A stretch of 64,000 nucleotides of DNA from an uncultured Oscillospiraceae bacterium. Its GTDB lineage: Bacteria; Bacillota; Clostridia; Oscillospirales; Oscillospiraceae. Position numbers and translations under genes: made by a program. A model generated the notes under the pieces. The model made no database searches, was not told the DNA's origin, and worked only from the letters and a program-made list of their open reading frames with translations. The stretch is from positions 62,001-126,000 of the forward strand of contig CANQNS010000001.1 of assembly GCA_947625285.1 (NCBI GenBank), read 5' to 3'. This document shows, piece after piece, positions 9,503-17,824 of this stretch (its first letter is position 1; every line of letters starts with the position of its first letter).

Positions 9503-10492
9503 GTGTTTACCTTTCAAACGTTGATCGATTCGCTGCGGGCGCGTCCCCGGAAGATCGTCTTTACGGAGGGCAGCGACCCCCGTATTTTGGAGGCGGCCGC
9601 CCGGCTTTTGTCCGGAACGTTCCTGACGCCCATCCTGATGGGAAATGAGATCGAGATCCTCACCGCCGCCCAGCGGGCCGGCTACAACATCCGGGGAGCC
9701 ACCATCATCGACCCGAAGGAGTATCGGGACATAGACGCGATGGTGGACAAGATGGCGGAGCTGCGAAAGGGGAAGATGACCCGGGAGCAGTGCGCCGAGG
9801 CCCTGACCCACCGGAACTACTTCGGCACCATGCTGGTAGCTACCGGCCAGGCGGATGCCCTGCTGGGCGGCGCTACATACTCCACGGCGGACACGGTCCG
9901 TCCGGCCCTGCAGTTGATCAAGACCCGGCCGGAGAACAAGATCGTATCCTCCTGCTTCATCATGGTCCACCCCTCCGCCACCGGCGACAGCACGGTGCTG
10001 GCTATGGGCGACTGCGCCATCAACATCCACCCCAGCGAGGACGATCTGGTGGAGATCGCCACCGAGACCATCAAGTGCGCCCGTATGTTCGGCGTGGACC
10101 CCAAGGTGGCCTTTTTGAGCTATTCCACCTTTGGCTCCGGCGCGGGCCCGGACGTGGACCGGGTACGCAACGCCGCCGAGCGGGTGAAGGCCATGATGCC
10201 CACGGTGCCCATCACCGGCGAGCTGCAGTTCGACGCGGCGGTGAGCCCCGTCGTGGCGGAGACCAAGTGCCCCAACGATAAGGTGGCGGGCTACGCCAAC
10301 ACCTTCATCTTCCCGGATATCAACGCCGGCAACATCGGCTACAAGATCGCCCAGCGGCTGGGCGGCTTCGAGGCCTACGGTCCCATCCTCCGCGGCCTGA
10401 ACGCCCCCATCAACGACCTGTCCCGGGGCTGCAACGCCGAGGAGGTCTACTCCATGGCTATCATCACCGCCGCACAGGCAAACATGTCATAA
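9503..10492 (+). CDS. pta: Phosphate acetyltransferase
   Basis: Converts acetyl-CoA plus phosphate to acetyl phosphate and CoA, the first step of acetate fermentation with substrate-level ATP formation. The GTG start at 9503 follows AGGAGGAG (9491-9498). The 329 residues correspond to the short, single-domain Pta of Firmicutes. Family blocks include IVFTEGSDPRILEAA at the N-terminus, GGATYSTADTVRPALQ, SSCFIMVH, SYSTFGSGAGPDVDRVR and the C-terminal GNIGYKIAQRLGG. Acetate kinase, the usual partner, is not adjacent: downstream is a cluster of hairpins and a sigma factor gene, so pta is transcribed alone from the promoter at 9404-9432. Confidence 0.95.
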   Translation: MFTFQTLIDSLRARPRKIVFTEGSDPRILEAAARLLSGTFLTPILMGNEIEILTAAQRAGYNIRGATIIDPKEYRDIDAMVDKMAELRKGKMTREQCAEALTHRNYFGTMLVATGQADALLGGATYSTADTVRPALQLIKTRPENKIVSSCFIMVHPSATGDSTVLAMGDCAINIHPSEDDLVEIATETIKCARMFGVDPKVAFLSYSTFGSGAGPDVDRVRNAAERVKAMMPTVPITGELQFDAAVSPVVAETKCPNDKVAGYANTFIFPDINAGNIGYKIAQRLGGFEAYGPILRGLNAPINDLSRGCNAEEVYSMAIITAAQANMS

Positions 10493-10493
10493 G

Positions 10494-10520
10494 TCGTTTG
10501 AATGCATCGCATTCAAACGA
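10494..10520. repeat. Perfect 12-bp hairpin directly after pta
   Basis: TCGTTTGAATGC and its exact complement flank a 3-base ATC loop, beginning two bases after the pta stop. There is no U-tract, so it is not a classical terminator. It is the first of four hairpins before the sigma factor gene. Confidence 0.8.
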
Positions 10521-10548
10521 GAGGGCTTCGGCCCGCTGCAGCGCAAAG

Positions 10549-10575
10549 CACCCCCGCCCGATGGGCGGGGGTGTT
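10549..10575 (+). terminator. GC-rich hairpin, probable terminator after pta
   Basis: CACCCCCGCCC (10549-10559) pairs perfectly with GGGCGGGGGTG (10563-10573) around a GAT loop; only a weak T-tail follows (TTCACGTTT). Confidence 0.6.
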
Positions 10576-10596
10576 CACGTTTGCGGGCCGCAAAGA

Positions 10597-10642
10597 ATGA
10601 TTTCCGAGGCGCATGTCCCCGGAAATCATATCCAACTTTTTT
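10597..10642 (+). terminator. Second terminator-like hairpin with T6 tail
   Basis: ATGATTTCCG (10597-10606) pairs with CGGAAATCAT (10620-10629), with TTTTTT at 10637-10642. A further perfect hairpin TTCGCCGCC-CC-GGCGGCGAA occupies 10641-10660 immediately after. Confidence 0.6.
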
Positions 10643-10671
10643 CGCCGCCCCGGCGGCGAATTCTGCGAAGC

Positions 10672-10701
10672 TTGTCACAGAATACTCTTGAAATGTGATA
10701 T
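10672..10701 (+). promoter_or_regulatory. Putative promoter of the ECF sigma factor gene
   Basis: TTGTCA (10672-10677) and TGATAT (10696-10701) are 18 bases apart, upstream of the AAGGAGG at 10725-10731. It is a moderate match to the sigma-A consensus; an ECF-type self-activated promoter could be hidden here but I cannot define it. Confidence 0.4.
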
Positions 10702-10738
10702 TCATAGCACAGACGCGGCTGTGGAAGGAGGCGGTCAT

Positions 10739-11302
10739 ATGACCGAACAGCAGGCGCTGACGCGCCTGAGAGAGAAAGACCCGGCGGGGCTGGACTGGTT
10801 CATCCGGCGGTATACCCCCTATGTGGGGACGGTGATCTGGAACGTGATCGGCAGGGCCATGACCCGCCAGGACGCGGAGGAGCTCTGCTCCGACGTGTTC
10901 CTGGCCCTGTGGCAGAACAGGGAAAAGCCCCTGCCGGGGAAGGTGAAGAGCTATCTGGGCGTCATCGCCCGGCGAAAGGCCGTCAACGCCCTGCGGGAGC
11001 GGAGCGGCGTGGAGCTGGGGACCGAGGAGGATATGCTGGTCCTGCCGGCGGCGGGGCCGGAGGGGACCGTGGAGGCCCGGGAGCTGGCCCGGCAGGTGAA
11101 GGCCGCCGTGGAGAGCCTGGACCCCGCCGACCGGGAGATATTCGTCCGGTTCTACTACTATTGCCAGACTGCCGCCCGGATCGGGGAGGAGACAGGTCTG
11201 ACCCCCGCCGCCGTTCGCAAGCGGCTGGAGCGGGGCCGGGAGAAGCTGCGGGCCTATTTTCAAGATAAGGAGGAGAACGATGCGGTATCAGACTTTTTAT
11301 GA
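10739..11302 (+). CDS. ECF-type RNA polymerase sigma factor
   Basis: A 187-residue sigma-70 family factor with only regions 2 and 4, the ECF layout. Region 2 includes DAEELCSDVFLALWQNRE and the -10 recognition segment; region 4 near the C-terminus has LDPADREIFVRFYYY followed by a helix-turn-helix, ETGLTPAAVRKRLERGREKL. The start at 10739 is fixed by AAGGAGG at 10725-10731. The gene overlaps the next one by 23 bases, so the two proteins are made together; the second is a single-span membrane protein, the standard arrangement of an ECF factor with its anti-sigma factor. The signal and regulon are unknown. Confidence 0.9.
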   Translation: MTEQQALTRLREKDPAGLDWFIRRYTPYVGTVIWNVIGRAMTRQDAEELCSDVFLALWQNREKPLPGKVKSYLGVIARRKAVNALRERSGVELGTEEDMLVLPAAGPEGTVEARELARQVKAAVESLDPADREIFVRFYYYCQTAARIGEETGLTPAAVRKRLERGREKLRAYFQDKEENDAVSDFL

Positions 11303-12935
11303 TTTGATGGACTACTACGAGGACCAGGCCGGCATCGACCTGGCGGAGAACGCCCCGGTCCGGGCGGACCGGGTGGCGGAGCGGACGGCTGCGCGGCCGG
11401 GCCCCCGGGCGGCGGCCGCCGGACCTGCGAAAAAGCGCCGTCCCGTGGGGCGGATGCTGCGGACCGGCCTGATCGCGGCGGTGCTGGCGGCGGCCCTGGG
11501 CGTCACCGCCTACGCGGTGTACATGGCTACGGTGGACAAATATGTCCTGCCGGAAGAAACGGCGGCCGAGGCCCCGCCCCCGGCGGCGGAGCCGGAGCAG
11601 ACGGACGCGGCCCCCGCCCCGGAGCCGGCCGCTGCCCACCTGTCCCTGGTGGGCTACCAGGGCACCCCGGAGTACGAGGCCTATGTGGAGTGGGAGCAGT
11701 GGCTGAAGGACAATCCCACCGACTTTTCCGGCGTGGGCAATGACGACAGCTACTATGAAACGGATAAGAACTATGCCGCGCTGTACGGGGCCTATTTCCA
11801 GGACCAGGCGGAGAAGCTGGACGAGATCATGGCTAAATACGATCTGACGCCGCTGAAAGAAATGCACTTCGTCTACGCGCCGGAGGAAGTTTATGACTAC
11901 CTGGGCACAGACCCCTTCCTGCCGGACGGCTCCTGGGGCGGCGGCTATGTGTACGACGACGGCACTTTCAAGCTGGAGGCCATCGACTTTGGCACAGAGG
12001 ACCTGGACGGGACCCTTTTCGTCAGTGTCAAGGGTTCTTTCGCCCGGATCTTCAGCCGGGCCCCGGAGGACTACCAGGAGTGGAGCTATACCACCGCCTC
12101 CGGCCAGACCGTGGACCTGGTGATGGGTACGGATCAATCGCTGATGCTCTTTGAGACAGACGGGGCCTACATCCACCTGGACGTGAACATGGGCAGCGAG
12201 GCCGTGTATCCCGAGGCGCCGGATATCATGAGCGAGGAGGAGTACTGGGCCTCGCTATACGAGAGGGTGCCGGAGGAGAAGTGGGATCAGATCGACGAGG
12301 GCAGCTACGAGTTTTACCTGTCCAACTTCGACGACTATGACCCGGACACGCCCACCCAGCCCGCCTATACGAAGGCGGACCTGGAGAAGCTGGCTGACAG
12401 CGTGGGCTTTGACGTGCTGGCGGAGCGGTTCGCAGACCCCGTGGACCGGGAGAAGTCCCTGGCGGACTACGAGGCGTTCATCGACCGGCTGGAAAACGCC
12501 ACGGACACCTACAACCGGTCCGGAGACGCAGACGCGGCCATCGCCGCCCTGGGCGATTACTATCTGACTGATCTGCCGGAGGGCTATGCCATGTACAGCG
12601 TCAGCGGCTCCACGCCGATGGAGGGCGTGACGGACGAGACCTACGCGGTCCGCAGCTATGACGGGCCCGGCGGCGTGATCATGCTGATGTGGACCGACGA
12701 TCCGCAGCTGAACGAGCCGTTCCCCATAACGGAGACGGAGGACGGGGAGGTAGTATACCCGGACCAGGAACAGGTCCAAGTGAACGGCATCCAGGCCCAG
12801 TGCCTCAGCTGGGACGGGGGCGTCCAATTGGAGTGGTTCGACGAGACCCTTGGCCTCCGGTTCCGGGTCGCCGCCGACGCGGATATGAGCAGGGACCAGA
12901 TGATCTCCCTGGCGGAGAGCATCACGGCCCGATAA
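11280..12935 (+). CDS. Membrane protein, probable anti-sigma factor with large extracytoplasmic domain
   Basis: A 551-residue protein with a short cytoplasmic N-terminus (about 58 residues), one membrane span at about residues 60-82 after a KKRRPVGR basic stretch, an alanine/proline/glutamate linker, and some 460 residues outside the cell. The start is supported by AAGGAGG ahead of ATG 11280 inside the end of the sigma factor gene. This topology and the 23-base overlap with an ECF sigma gene point to an anti-sigma factor whose N-terminus holds the sigma factor at the membrane. The cytoplasmic part lacks an obvious zinc-binding HxxxCxxC motif. The extracytoplasmic region is acidic and tyrosine/aspartate-rich with no domain I recognise; it would be the sensor. 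A terminator follows. Confidence 0.7.
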   Translation: MRYQTFYDLMDYYEDQAGIDLAENAPVRADRVAERTAARPGPRAAAAGPAKKRRPVGRMLRTGLIAAVLAAALGVTAYAVYMATVDKYVLPEETAAEAPPPAAEPEQTDAAPAPEPAAAHLSLVGYQGTPEYEAYVEWEQWLKDNPTDFSGVGNDDSYYETDKNYAALYGAYFQDQAEKLDEIMAKYDLTPLKEMHFVYAPEEVYDYLGTDPFLPDGSWGGGYVYDDGTFKLEAIDFGTEDLDGTLFVSVKGSFARIFSRAPEDYQEWSYTTASGQTVDLVMGTDQSLMLFETDGAYIHLDVNMGSEAVYPEAPDIMSEEEYWASLYERVPEEKWDQIDEGSYEFYLSNFDDYDPDTPTQPAYTKADLEKLADSVGFDVLAERFADPVDREKSLADYEAFIDRLENATDTYNRSGDADAAIAALGDYYLTDLPEGYAMYSVSGSTPMEGVTDETYAVRSYDGPGGVIMLMWTDDPQLNEPFPITETEDGEVVYPDQEQVQVNGIQAQCLSWDGGVQLEWFDETLGLRFRVAADADMSRDQMISLAESITAR

Positions 12936-12954
12936 AATCCAGCAAAAACAGGGG

Positions 12955-12985
12955 GAGCGTCTGCTGTTGCAGACGCTCTCTTTTT
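12955..12985 (+). terminator. Terminator of the sigma/anti-sigma operon
   Basis: GAGCGTCTGC and its perfect complement enclose TGTT, followed by TCTTTTT. A weak promoter-like pair (TTGCAG 12967-12972, CATAAT 12990-12995, 17 bases apart) overlaps it and could serve tadA. Confidence 0.9.
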
Positions 12986-13012
12986 GTGCCATAATGGGCA
13001 AGAGGTGATACC

Positions 13013-13468
13013 ATGGAGCGGGAGGACTATATGCGCCTGGCCTTGGCCGAGGCGGAAAAGGCCGTCGGGACCGGGGACGTGCCGGTAGGCTGTGTGGTGG
13101 CGGATGCCGCCGGAAACATCATCGGCCGGGGCCGGAACCGGCGGGAGGAACGGCAAAACGCCGTCCGCCACGCGGAGATCGAGGCCATTGAGACCGCCTG
13201 CGCCGCGGTGGGGTCCTGGCGGCTGGACGGCTGCGCGATCTATGTGACGCTGGAGCCCTGTCCCATGTGCGCCGGGGCCATATTGAACGCCCGCATCCCC
13301 ACGGTGGTCTACGGGGCCAAGGAACCGGCCACCGGCTCCTGCGGCAGCGTGATCAATCTCTTTGAGGAGCGGTACGGCTTCCGGCCCGCCATTTACGGCG
13401 GTGTGCTGGCGGAGGACTGCGCCAGCCTCCTGCGGAGGTTTTTTGAAGATATACGAAACGCCCCCTGA
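13013..13468 (+). CDS. tadA: tRNA-specific adenosine deaminase TadA
   Basis: Deaminates adenosine 34 of tRNA-Arg(ACG) to inosine. The 151-residue protein has the cytidine/deoxycytidylate deaminase zinc site: HAEIEAIE (zinc-binding His and the proton-shuttling Glu) and LEPCPMCAGAI (two zinc cysteines). The RHAEI context and the C-terminal ...EERYGFRPAIYGGVLAEDC block match TadA rather than guanine or cytosine deaminases. ATG 13013 follows AGAGGTG. It stands alone between two terminators; the stop codon lies in the loop of the downstream terminator. Confidence 0.93.
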   Translation: MEREDYMRLALAEAEKAVGTGDVPVGCVVADAAGNIIGRGRNRREERQNAVRHAEIEAIETACAAVGSWRLDGCAIYVTLEPCPMCAGAILNARIPTVVYGAKEPATGSCGSVINLFEERYGFRPAIYGGVLAEDCASLLRRFFEDIRNAP

Positions 13469-13482
13469 CGGGGGCGTTTTTC
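13457..13482. terminator. Bidirectional terminator between tadA and the deacetylase gene
   Basis: AAACGCCCCC-TGAC-GGGGGCGTTTTT: an 8-bp perfect GC stem with A-tract on one side and T-tract on the other. It contains the tadA stop codon and lies just past the end of the convergent gene. Confidence 0.88.
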
Positions 13483-13483
13483 T

Positions 13484-14335
13484 TTACAGCCTGTGCAGGC
13501 AGTCGTATTCCGCTTTGCGGCCAGGGGAGAGGTAAAACGCCTCGAAGGGCCCGCCGGGCACGTCCAGGCCCTCGCCGGGGCCGATGCCCCAGCCCGGGTG
13601 GATCATGACCTCCAGATCGACGCCCCGCCGGGCGGCGATACGCTCCAGCTCCGGCAGCAGCCGGCGGACCGGCTCATAGGCCATATTACCGGACAGCACC
13701 AGGCCCATCGCCATGTTTCTCGCCAGGCCCATTTCCTCCATGATCCGCCCGCCGGGGATGGACAGCAGGTTCAGGACGATGTTTTTGACGATGTTCACCG
13801 GCCTGTAATACCGCCAGAGCGATGGATGGCGCAAAAAGGGCTGCAGCGGCTCCCGGGCCCAGCGGATGTAGGTGACGGTCCAGCCGTTTTCCTCCACGGT
13901 GTCCCGGATGGCGGCCAGCACGGCGGGGATCATCTGGATATGCTGGTGGCCGTCCAGCCGCAATGGCCGGTCTCCCATCAGGGGCAGGACCCGCTTTATC
14001 TGCAGCGTGAACTCCCGGACCAACTGCTCATGCAGCGCCCGGGGTTGGGCCGCGCCGTGGAGCAGCAGCCGGAGAAAGCTCTCCCGGAACCGGCCGTCCG
14101 GCCCGGCCAGCAGAGGCACGTCTTTGGGCTCCGACAGGCAAAGCCCCTCCGTCACGTTCAGATGCACCGCCACATCCAGCTCCGGCTCGTCCGCCAGCAG
14201 GGCCATGGCCGCCTCCAAATGGGGGCTGTTGGGCATGGCGCTGACGCCGGTGAGACAGCCGTTTTTCCGGCAGTCCAGGATGTGCTCCGCCTGGACCGGC
14301 GTGATGCCGTAGTCATCAGAGTTAAAGAGCGTCAT
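13484..14335 (-). CDS. ChbG/HpnK (YdjC-like) family carbohydrate deacetylase
   Basis: A 283-residue metal-dependent deacetylase of the YdjC/ChbG/HpnK family, which removes acetyl groups from amino sugars. Seen in the sequence: FNSDDYGIT at the N-terminus (metal-binding Asp), VHLNVTEG, and DGHQHIQMIP (metal-binding histidines), then a C-terminal MIHPG. The start at 14335 is preceded by GGGAGG and overlaps the upstream glycosyltransferase gene by 14 bases; the longer reading is just that gene out of frame. Pairing with a polyprenyl-phosphate glycosyltransferase recalls HpnK or ArnD-type enzymes that deacylate a lipid-linked sugar, so a membrane-lipid or cell-wall sugar is a plausible substrate. 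That is inference from context. Confidence 0.85.
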   Translation of the reverse strand: MTLFNSDDYGITPVQAEHILDCRKNGCLTGVSAMPNSPHLEAAMALLADEPELDVAVHLNVTEGLCLSEPKDVPLLAGPDGRFRESFLRLLLHGAAQPRALHEQLVREFTLQIKRVLPLMGDRPLRLDGHQHIQMIPAVLAAIRDTVEENGWTVTYIRWAREPLQPFLRHPSLWRYYRPVNIVKNIVLNLLSIPGGRIMEEMGLARNMAMGLVLSGNMAYEPVRRLLPELERIAARRGVDLEVMIHPGWGIGPGEGLDVPGGPFEAFYLSPGRKAEYDCLHRL

Positions 14336-15287
14336 GGGGGCGTTCCTCCCGCCTGGGCAGACCCACGGTCCCCGCGATGACGTACCGATGCCGGCCCTTG
14401 ACTTCCTCGTAGATCTTGCCCACATAGCTGCCGATGATGCCCAGGCTGAACATGACGATGGAGCCGATGATCAGCTCGATGAGGATCACGGTGGTGACGC
14501 CCTCCACGGCCTGGTGGGTGACGTAGGAGATGATGCTGTCGATGCCCTGGATGACGGCCAGGACCGCAAACAGCGCCCCCGCGCCGATGACAAGATACAG
14601 GGGCTTGGTGGTGAAGGACAGGATGTTCGTCACGGCGTACTGCATCAGCTTCCAGGTGGACCACTTGCTCTGACCGATCTCCCGCTCCTGGACCTGAAAG
14701 CCCACGGTGGCGGTCTTGAATCCCACCCAGCCGGACAGGGCCCGGAAAAAGGTGTTCCGCTCCGGCAGGGAGATGATGGCGTCCACGGCCTTTCGGTCCA
14801 GCAGCTTGAAGTCGGACGTCCGGGACATATCCAGCTTGGACGCGGCAGTCATGAGCTTGTAAAAAAGCGCGCTCATGCCCTTGTACAGTATGTTCTCCCT
14901 GCCCCGGTCCTCCTTTATGCCTTCGATGACCTCAAAGCCCTGCTCCCACAGCCGGTACATCCGCACCAGGGCCTCGATGGGGTGCTGCAGGTCGCAGTCC
15001 ATCACCGCGCAGCAGTCCCCCGCCGCGGCGGACAGGCCCGCGAAGATGGCGGCCTCCTTGCCGAAGTTCCGGGAAAACCGCAGGCCCCGGACCATATCCC
15101 ACGCCTGGGCGGCGGCCTGGATCTCCTCCCAGGTGCCATCGGAGGAGCCGTCGTCCACGAAATAGACGGCGGCGGAGATGCTCTCCGTCTCCATGGCCCG
15201 GCGCAGGGCCTGGGCAGTACGGCTGATGTTGCCCGCCTCGTTGTAGGCGGGGATCACGATGGACAAGGTCTCTTTTTTATCGCTCAT
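14322..15287 (-). CDS. GtrB/DPM1-like family 2 glycosyltransferase
   Basis: A 321-residue enzyme that transfers a sugar from a nucleotide donor to a polyprenyl phosphate. The GT2 domain spans about residues 1-230 with SIVIPAYNEAGNI, VDDGSSDGT and the catalytic VMDCDLQHP (DxD-like) blocks, and QSKWSTWKLMQYA just before the membrane part. Two transmembrane helices follow (about 232-255 and 268-295), ending in GSYVGKIYEEVKGRHRY, the signature of the GtrB/CsbB/ArnC-like subgroup. It is translationally linked to the deacetylase downstream (14-base overlap) and follows cinA at 27 bases, so it may belong to the long minus-strand operon. Confidence 0.9.
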   Translation of the reverse strand: MSDKKETLSIVIPAYNEAGNISRTAQALRRAMETESISAAVYFVDDGSSDGTWEEIQAAAQAWDMVRGLRFSRNFGKEAAIFAGLSAAAGDCCAVMDCDLQHPIEALVRMYRLWEQGFEVIEGIKEDRGRENILYKGMSALFYKLMTAASKLDMSRTSDFKLLDRKAVDAIISLPERNTFFRALSGWVGFKTATVGFQVQEREIGQSKWSTWKLMQYAVTNILSFTTKPLYLVIGAGALFAVLAVIQGIDSIISYVTHQAVEGVTTVILIELIIGSIVMFSLGIIGSYVGKIYEEVKGRHRYVIAGTVGLPRREERPHDAL

Positions 15288-15314
15288 ATCGCTGTCCTCT
15301 TAATGTAAGGTAGG

Positions 15315-16565
15315 TTACCAGGTCTCGATGGGAAGGCCCTGCAGATACCGCCGGAGCATATCGAAGGCGTGGCTGGCGGCGGCCTGCCGGACCCGGGCCC
15401 GGCCGGTGCCCAGATGAAGCTCCCGGACCCACACACGATCTTTGTCCGCCAGACCCACGTACACGGTGCCCACGGGATGGACGCCGTCCCCGTCGGGCCC
15501 GGCCAGTCCCGTGGCGGAAAGGCCCAGGTCCGCGCCAACGGCCCGGCGGACCCCGCCGGCCATGGCTTCGGCCACCTCCCGGGACACCGCGCCCTTTTCT
15601 GCGATCAGGGCCGGGTCGATGCATAGCAGAGCCGCCTTCACCTCGTCACAGTAGGTGACGGCCCCGCCCTTGAATACGGCGGACGCCCCCGGCAGGGCGG
15701 TGAACCGCTCCCCGATCAGGCCGCCGGTCAGGCTCTCCGCCGCTGACAGGGTAAGGCCCCGGTCCGTCATGCTCTCCAGGCACAGGGCCTCCAGGCTGTC
15801 CACGTCCACGCCGTAGACCCTGTGGCCCAGGGCCGCTTTCACCTTTTCCACCACCGGCCGGCACAGCTCTTCCGCTTCCGCCTCCGTGGGGGCCTTGGCG
15901 GTGGCCCGCAGCATCACCTCGCCGAACTTGGCGTAGGTGGCAAGAGAGGGGTTCGCCATATGCTCCATCTCCGCGCGGAACAGGGCCTCGATGGCGCTTT
16001 CGCCCATGCCGAACACCCGGATCTGCCGGGAGAAGATCACCTCGCCGGACAGGGCCTTTATGTAGGGCGCGGCGCAGGCCTTGAACATGGGCAGGCACTC
16101 CCGGGGCGGGCCCGGCAGCATGATAACATGGACGCCGCCGGCCTCGAAAGCGCAGCCCGGGGCGGTGCCCCAGTCGTTGTGGAACACCGTGCAGCCCTCC
16201 GGCAGATAGGCCTGCTGGAGATTGTTATCCGTGTAGGGGCTGGTGCCGTTGCGGGCGAACCAGTCCCTGAGAAAATCTGCCTCGTCCTGGTGCAGCACCA
16301 GCTTCAGCCCAAAGGCCTCCGCCAGCACGGTCTTGGTAAGATCGTCATAGGTGGGGCCCAGGCCCCCGGTGGTGACGATCAGGTCCGCCCGCCGCCGGGC
16401 CACGGCCACCGCGTCCCGGAGCCGGGCCGGGTTGTCCCCCACCACGGAGTGCCAGAACACGTTCACGCCCAACCCCGACAGGAGCACGGACAGGTCCGCC
16501 GCGTCGGTGTTCACCGTGTTGCCCAGCAGCAGCTCCGTGCCCACGGCCAGTATCTCACAGTTCAT
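15315..16565 (-). CDS. cinA: CinA, competence/damage-inducible protein with nicotinamide-nucleotide amidase domain
   Basis: Two-domain protein of NAD repair: an N-terminal MoaB/CinA-N domain (about 1-170, starting EILAVGTELLLG with the TTGGLGPTYDDLT loop) with ADP-ribose pyrophosphatase activity in characterised homologues, and a C-terminal PncC domain (about 255-410) that deamidates nicotinamide mononucleotide (SAAESLTGGLI, YCDEVKAALL and SATGLAGPDGDG are seen). The 416-residue length is standard. In some Firmicutes cinA precedes recA; here it follows the M29 aminopeptidase at 13 bases and belongs to a minus-strand housekeeping series. Confidence 0.95.
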   Translation of the reverse strand: MNCEILAVGTELLLGNTVNTDAADLSVLLSGLGVNVFWHSVVGDNPARLRDAVAVARRRADLIVTTGGLGPTYDDLTKTVLAEAFGLKLVLHQDEADFLRDWFARNGTSPYTDNNLQQAYLPEGCTVFHNDWGTAPGCAFEAGGVHVIMLPGPPRECLPMFKACAAPYIKALSGEVIFSRQIRVFGMGESAIEALFRAEMEHMANPSLATYAKFGEVMLRATAKAPTEAEAEELCRPVVEKVKAALGHRVYGVDVDSLEALCLESMTDRGLTLSAAESLTGGLIGERFTALPGASAVFKGGAVTYCDEVKAALLCIDPALIAEKGAVSREVAEAMAGGVRRAVGADLGLSATGLAGPDGDGVHPVGTVYVGLADKDRVWVRELHLGTGRARVRQAAASHAFDMLRRYLQGLPIETW

Positions 16566-16578
16566 AAGCGCGCCTTTC

Positions 16579-17820
16579 TCAAAACGCGAAGCTGCCGCCC
16601 ACGAACACCGGCACTTCCTTGCCGTCGTGGGTGGTCCCCACGATGGACAGGTCCTCCGTGCCCACCATGAAATCCACGTGGTTGATGGACTGGTTCAGGC
16701 CCGCGGCCTTCTGGGCGGCCTCGTCCATGTCCGCCCCGCCCTTGACGCAGGTGGGGTAGGACGAGCCGAAGGCCAGGTGGCAGGAGGCGTTCTCGTCAAA
16801 GAGAGTCTCATAAAACAATATGCCCTTTTTGCGGATGGGGCTGTCGTAGGGCACCAGAGCCGCCTCGCCCAGATAGTGGGAGCCCTCGTCCAGATCGATG
16901 GAGTGGCGCAGAAATTCGATGCCCTGCTCCGCGTGGACGTCCACGATCCGGCCGCCCCGGAAGTCCAGATAGAAATCCTTCACCAAATTGCCGTCCAGGG
17001 CCAGGGGCATGGCCCCGTAGACCCGGCCGTCCACCCCGTCCCAGCGGGGGGCGGTGAAGATCTCCTCCGTGGGGATGTTGGCAACGAAGCGCACGCCCTC
17101 CGCCGTGTCCTCCGCGCCGCCCTCCCAGACGTGGTTTTCCGGCAGCTGCACCGTCAGGTCCGTGCCCAGGGAGTTGGTGTAATGCAGAGAGACGAAGTTA
17201 TAGCCGTTCAGTATCTCGCACCGGCGGGCGGTGGCCTCGATATGCTCCCGCCAGCGGTCCGTGGCCTTGCCGTCCCCGGTCACCCGGCACACGTCGAAGA
17301 TGGCGTCCCACAGCGCGTCGATGGCCGCCTGGCCTTTCAGGTCCGAGAAGGCCTTTTCCGCCCAGGCGGGGGTGGGGTACGCGCCGATGGACCACTGGAA
17401 CTTTCCCGCATCCATGGCGTCATAATAGGCCTTGCTGTTGGAACCGGCCACCCGCTGCCAGGTCTGGATGCGCTTGGGCTCCACGCCCTTGAGCATCTCC
17501 GGGTCCGAGCCGATGATAGCAAGATTGGGAGAGCCCTTTTCCAGCAGCCAGTCCAGCTTCGCCTTCTGGTAGGGGGGATATTCGCCGAACACGGCCTCCT
17601 CCGCCCGCAGATATTTCATCCGGGCCAGCTCGTCGTCGTTCCAGTCCACCACTACCTCCCGGGCGCCCCGGTCGTAGCAGGCGGCGGCGCACAGCCGGGC
17701 CAGGGGCGCGCAGTCCACGGGACAGGAGATGCGGGGCGTCTGCCCGGGCTGGACGTTCATGCCCACCTCCACCAGCAGGCGGGCGTATTCGTTCAATTTC
17801 GCGTCAAAATTCTCGATCAT
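16579..17820 (-). CDS. Aminopeptidase of peptidase family M29
   Basis: Cytoplasmic metallo-aminopeptidase of the AmpS/thermophilic aminopeptidase T family, 413 residues as expected. Evidence: the N-terminal KLNEYARLLVEVGMNVQPGQ block, the metal-ligand glutamates in the NIPTEEIFTAP region, HLAFGSSYP, and the C-terminal SINHVDFMVGTEDLSIVG with the His and Asp ligands. It follows thiI by four bases, so the two are cotranscribed. No signal peptide. Confidence 0.93.
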   Translation of the reverse strand: MIENFDAKLNEYARLLVEVGMNVQPGQTPRISCPVDCAPLARLCAAACYDRGAREVVVDWNDDELARMKYLRAEEAVFGEYPPYQKAKLDWLLEKGSPNLAIIGSDPEMLKGVEPKRIQTWQRVAGSNSKAYYDAMDAGKFQWSIGAYPTPAWAEKAFSDLKGQAAIDALWDAIFDVCRVTGDGKATDRWREHIEATARRCEILNGYNFVSLHYTNSLGTDLTVQLPENHVWEGGAEDTAEGVRFVANIPTEEIFTAPRWDGVDGRVYGAMPLALDGNLVKDFYLDFRGGRIVDVHAEQGIEFLRHSIDLDEGSHYLGEAALVPYDSPIRKKGILFYETLFDENASCHLAFGSSYPTCVKGGADMDEAAQKAAGLNQSINHVDFMVGTEDLSIVGTTHDGKEVPVFVGGSFAF

Positions 17821-17824
17821 TTTA

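Noticed and set aside
12967-12995. Promoter for tadA inside the preceding terminator (TTGCAG-N17-CATAAT)
   Set aside because: Both boxes match only moderately and overlap a strong terminator stem; kept as a remark, not called as a feature.
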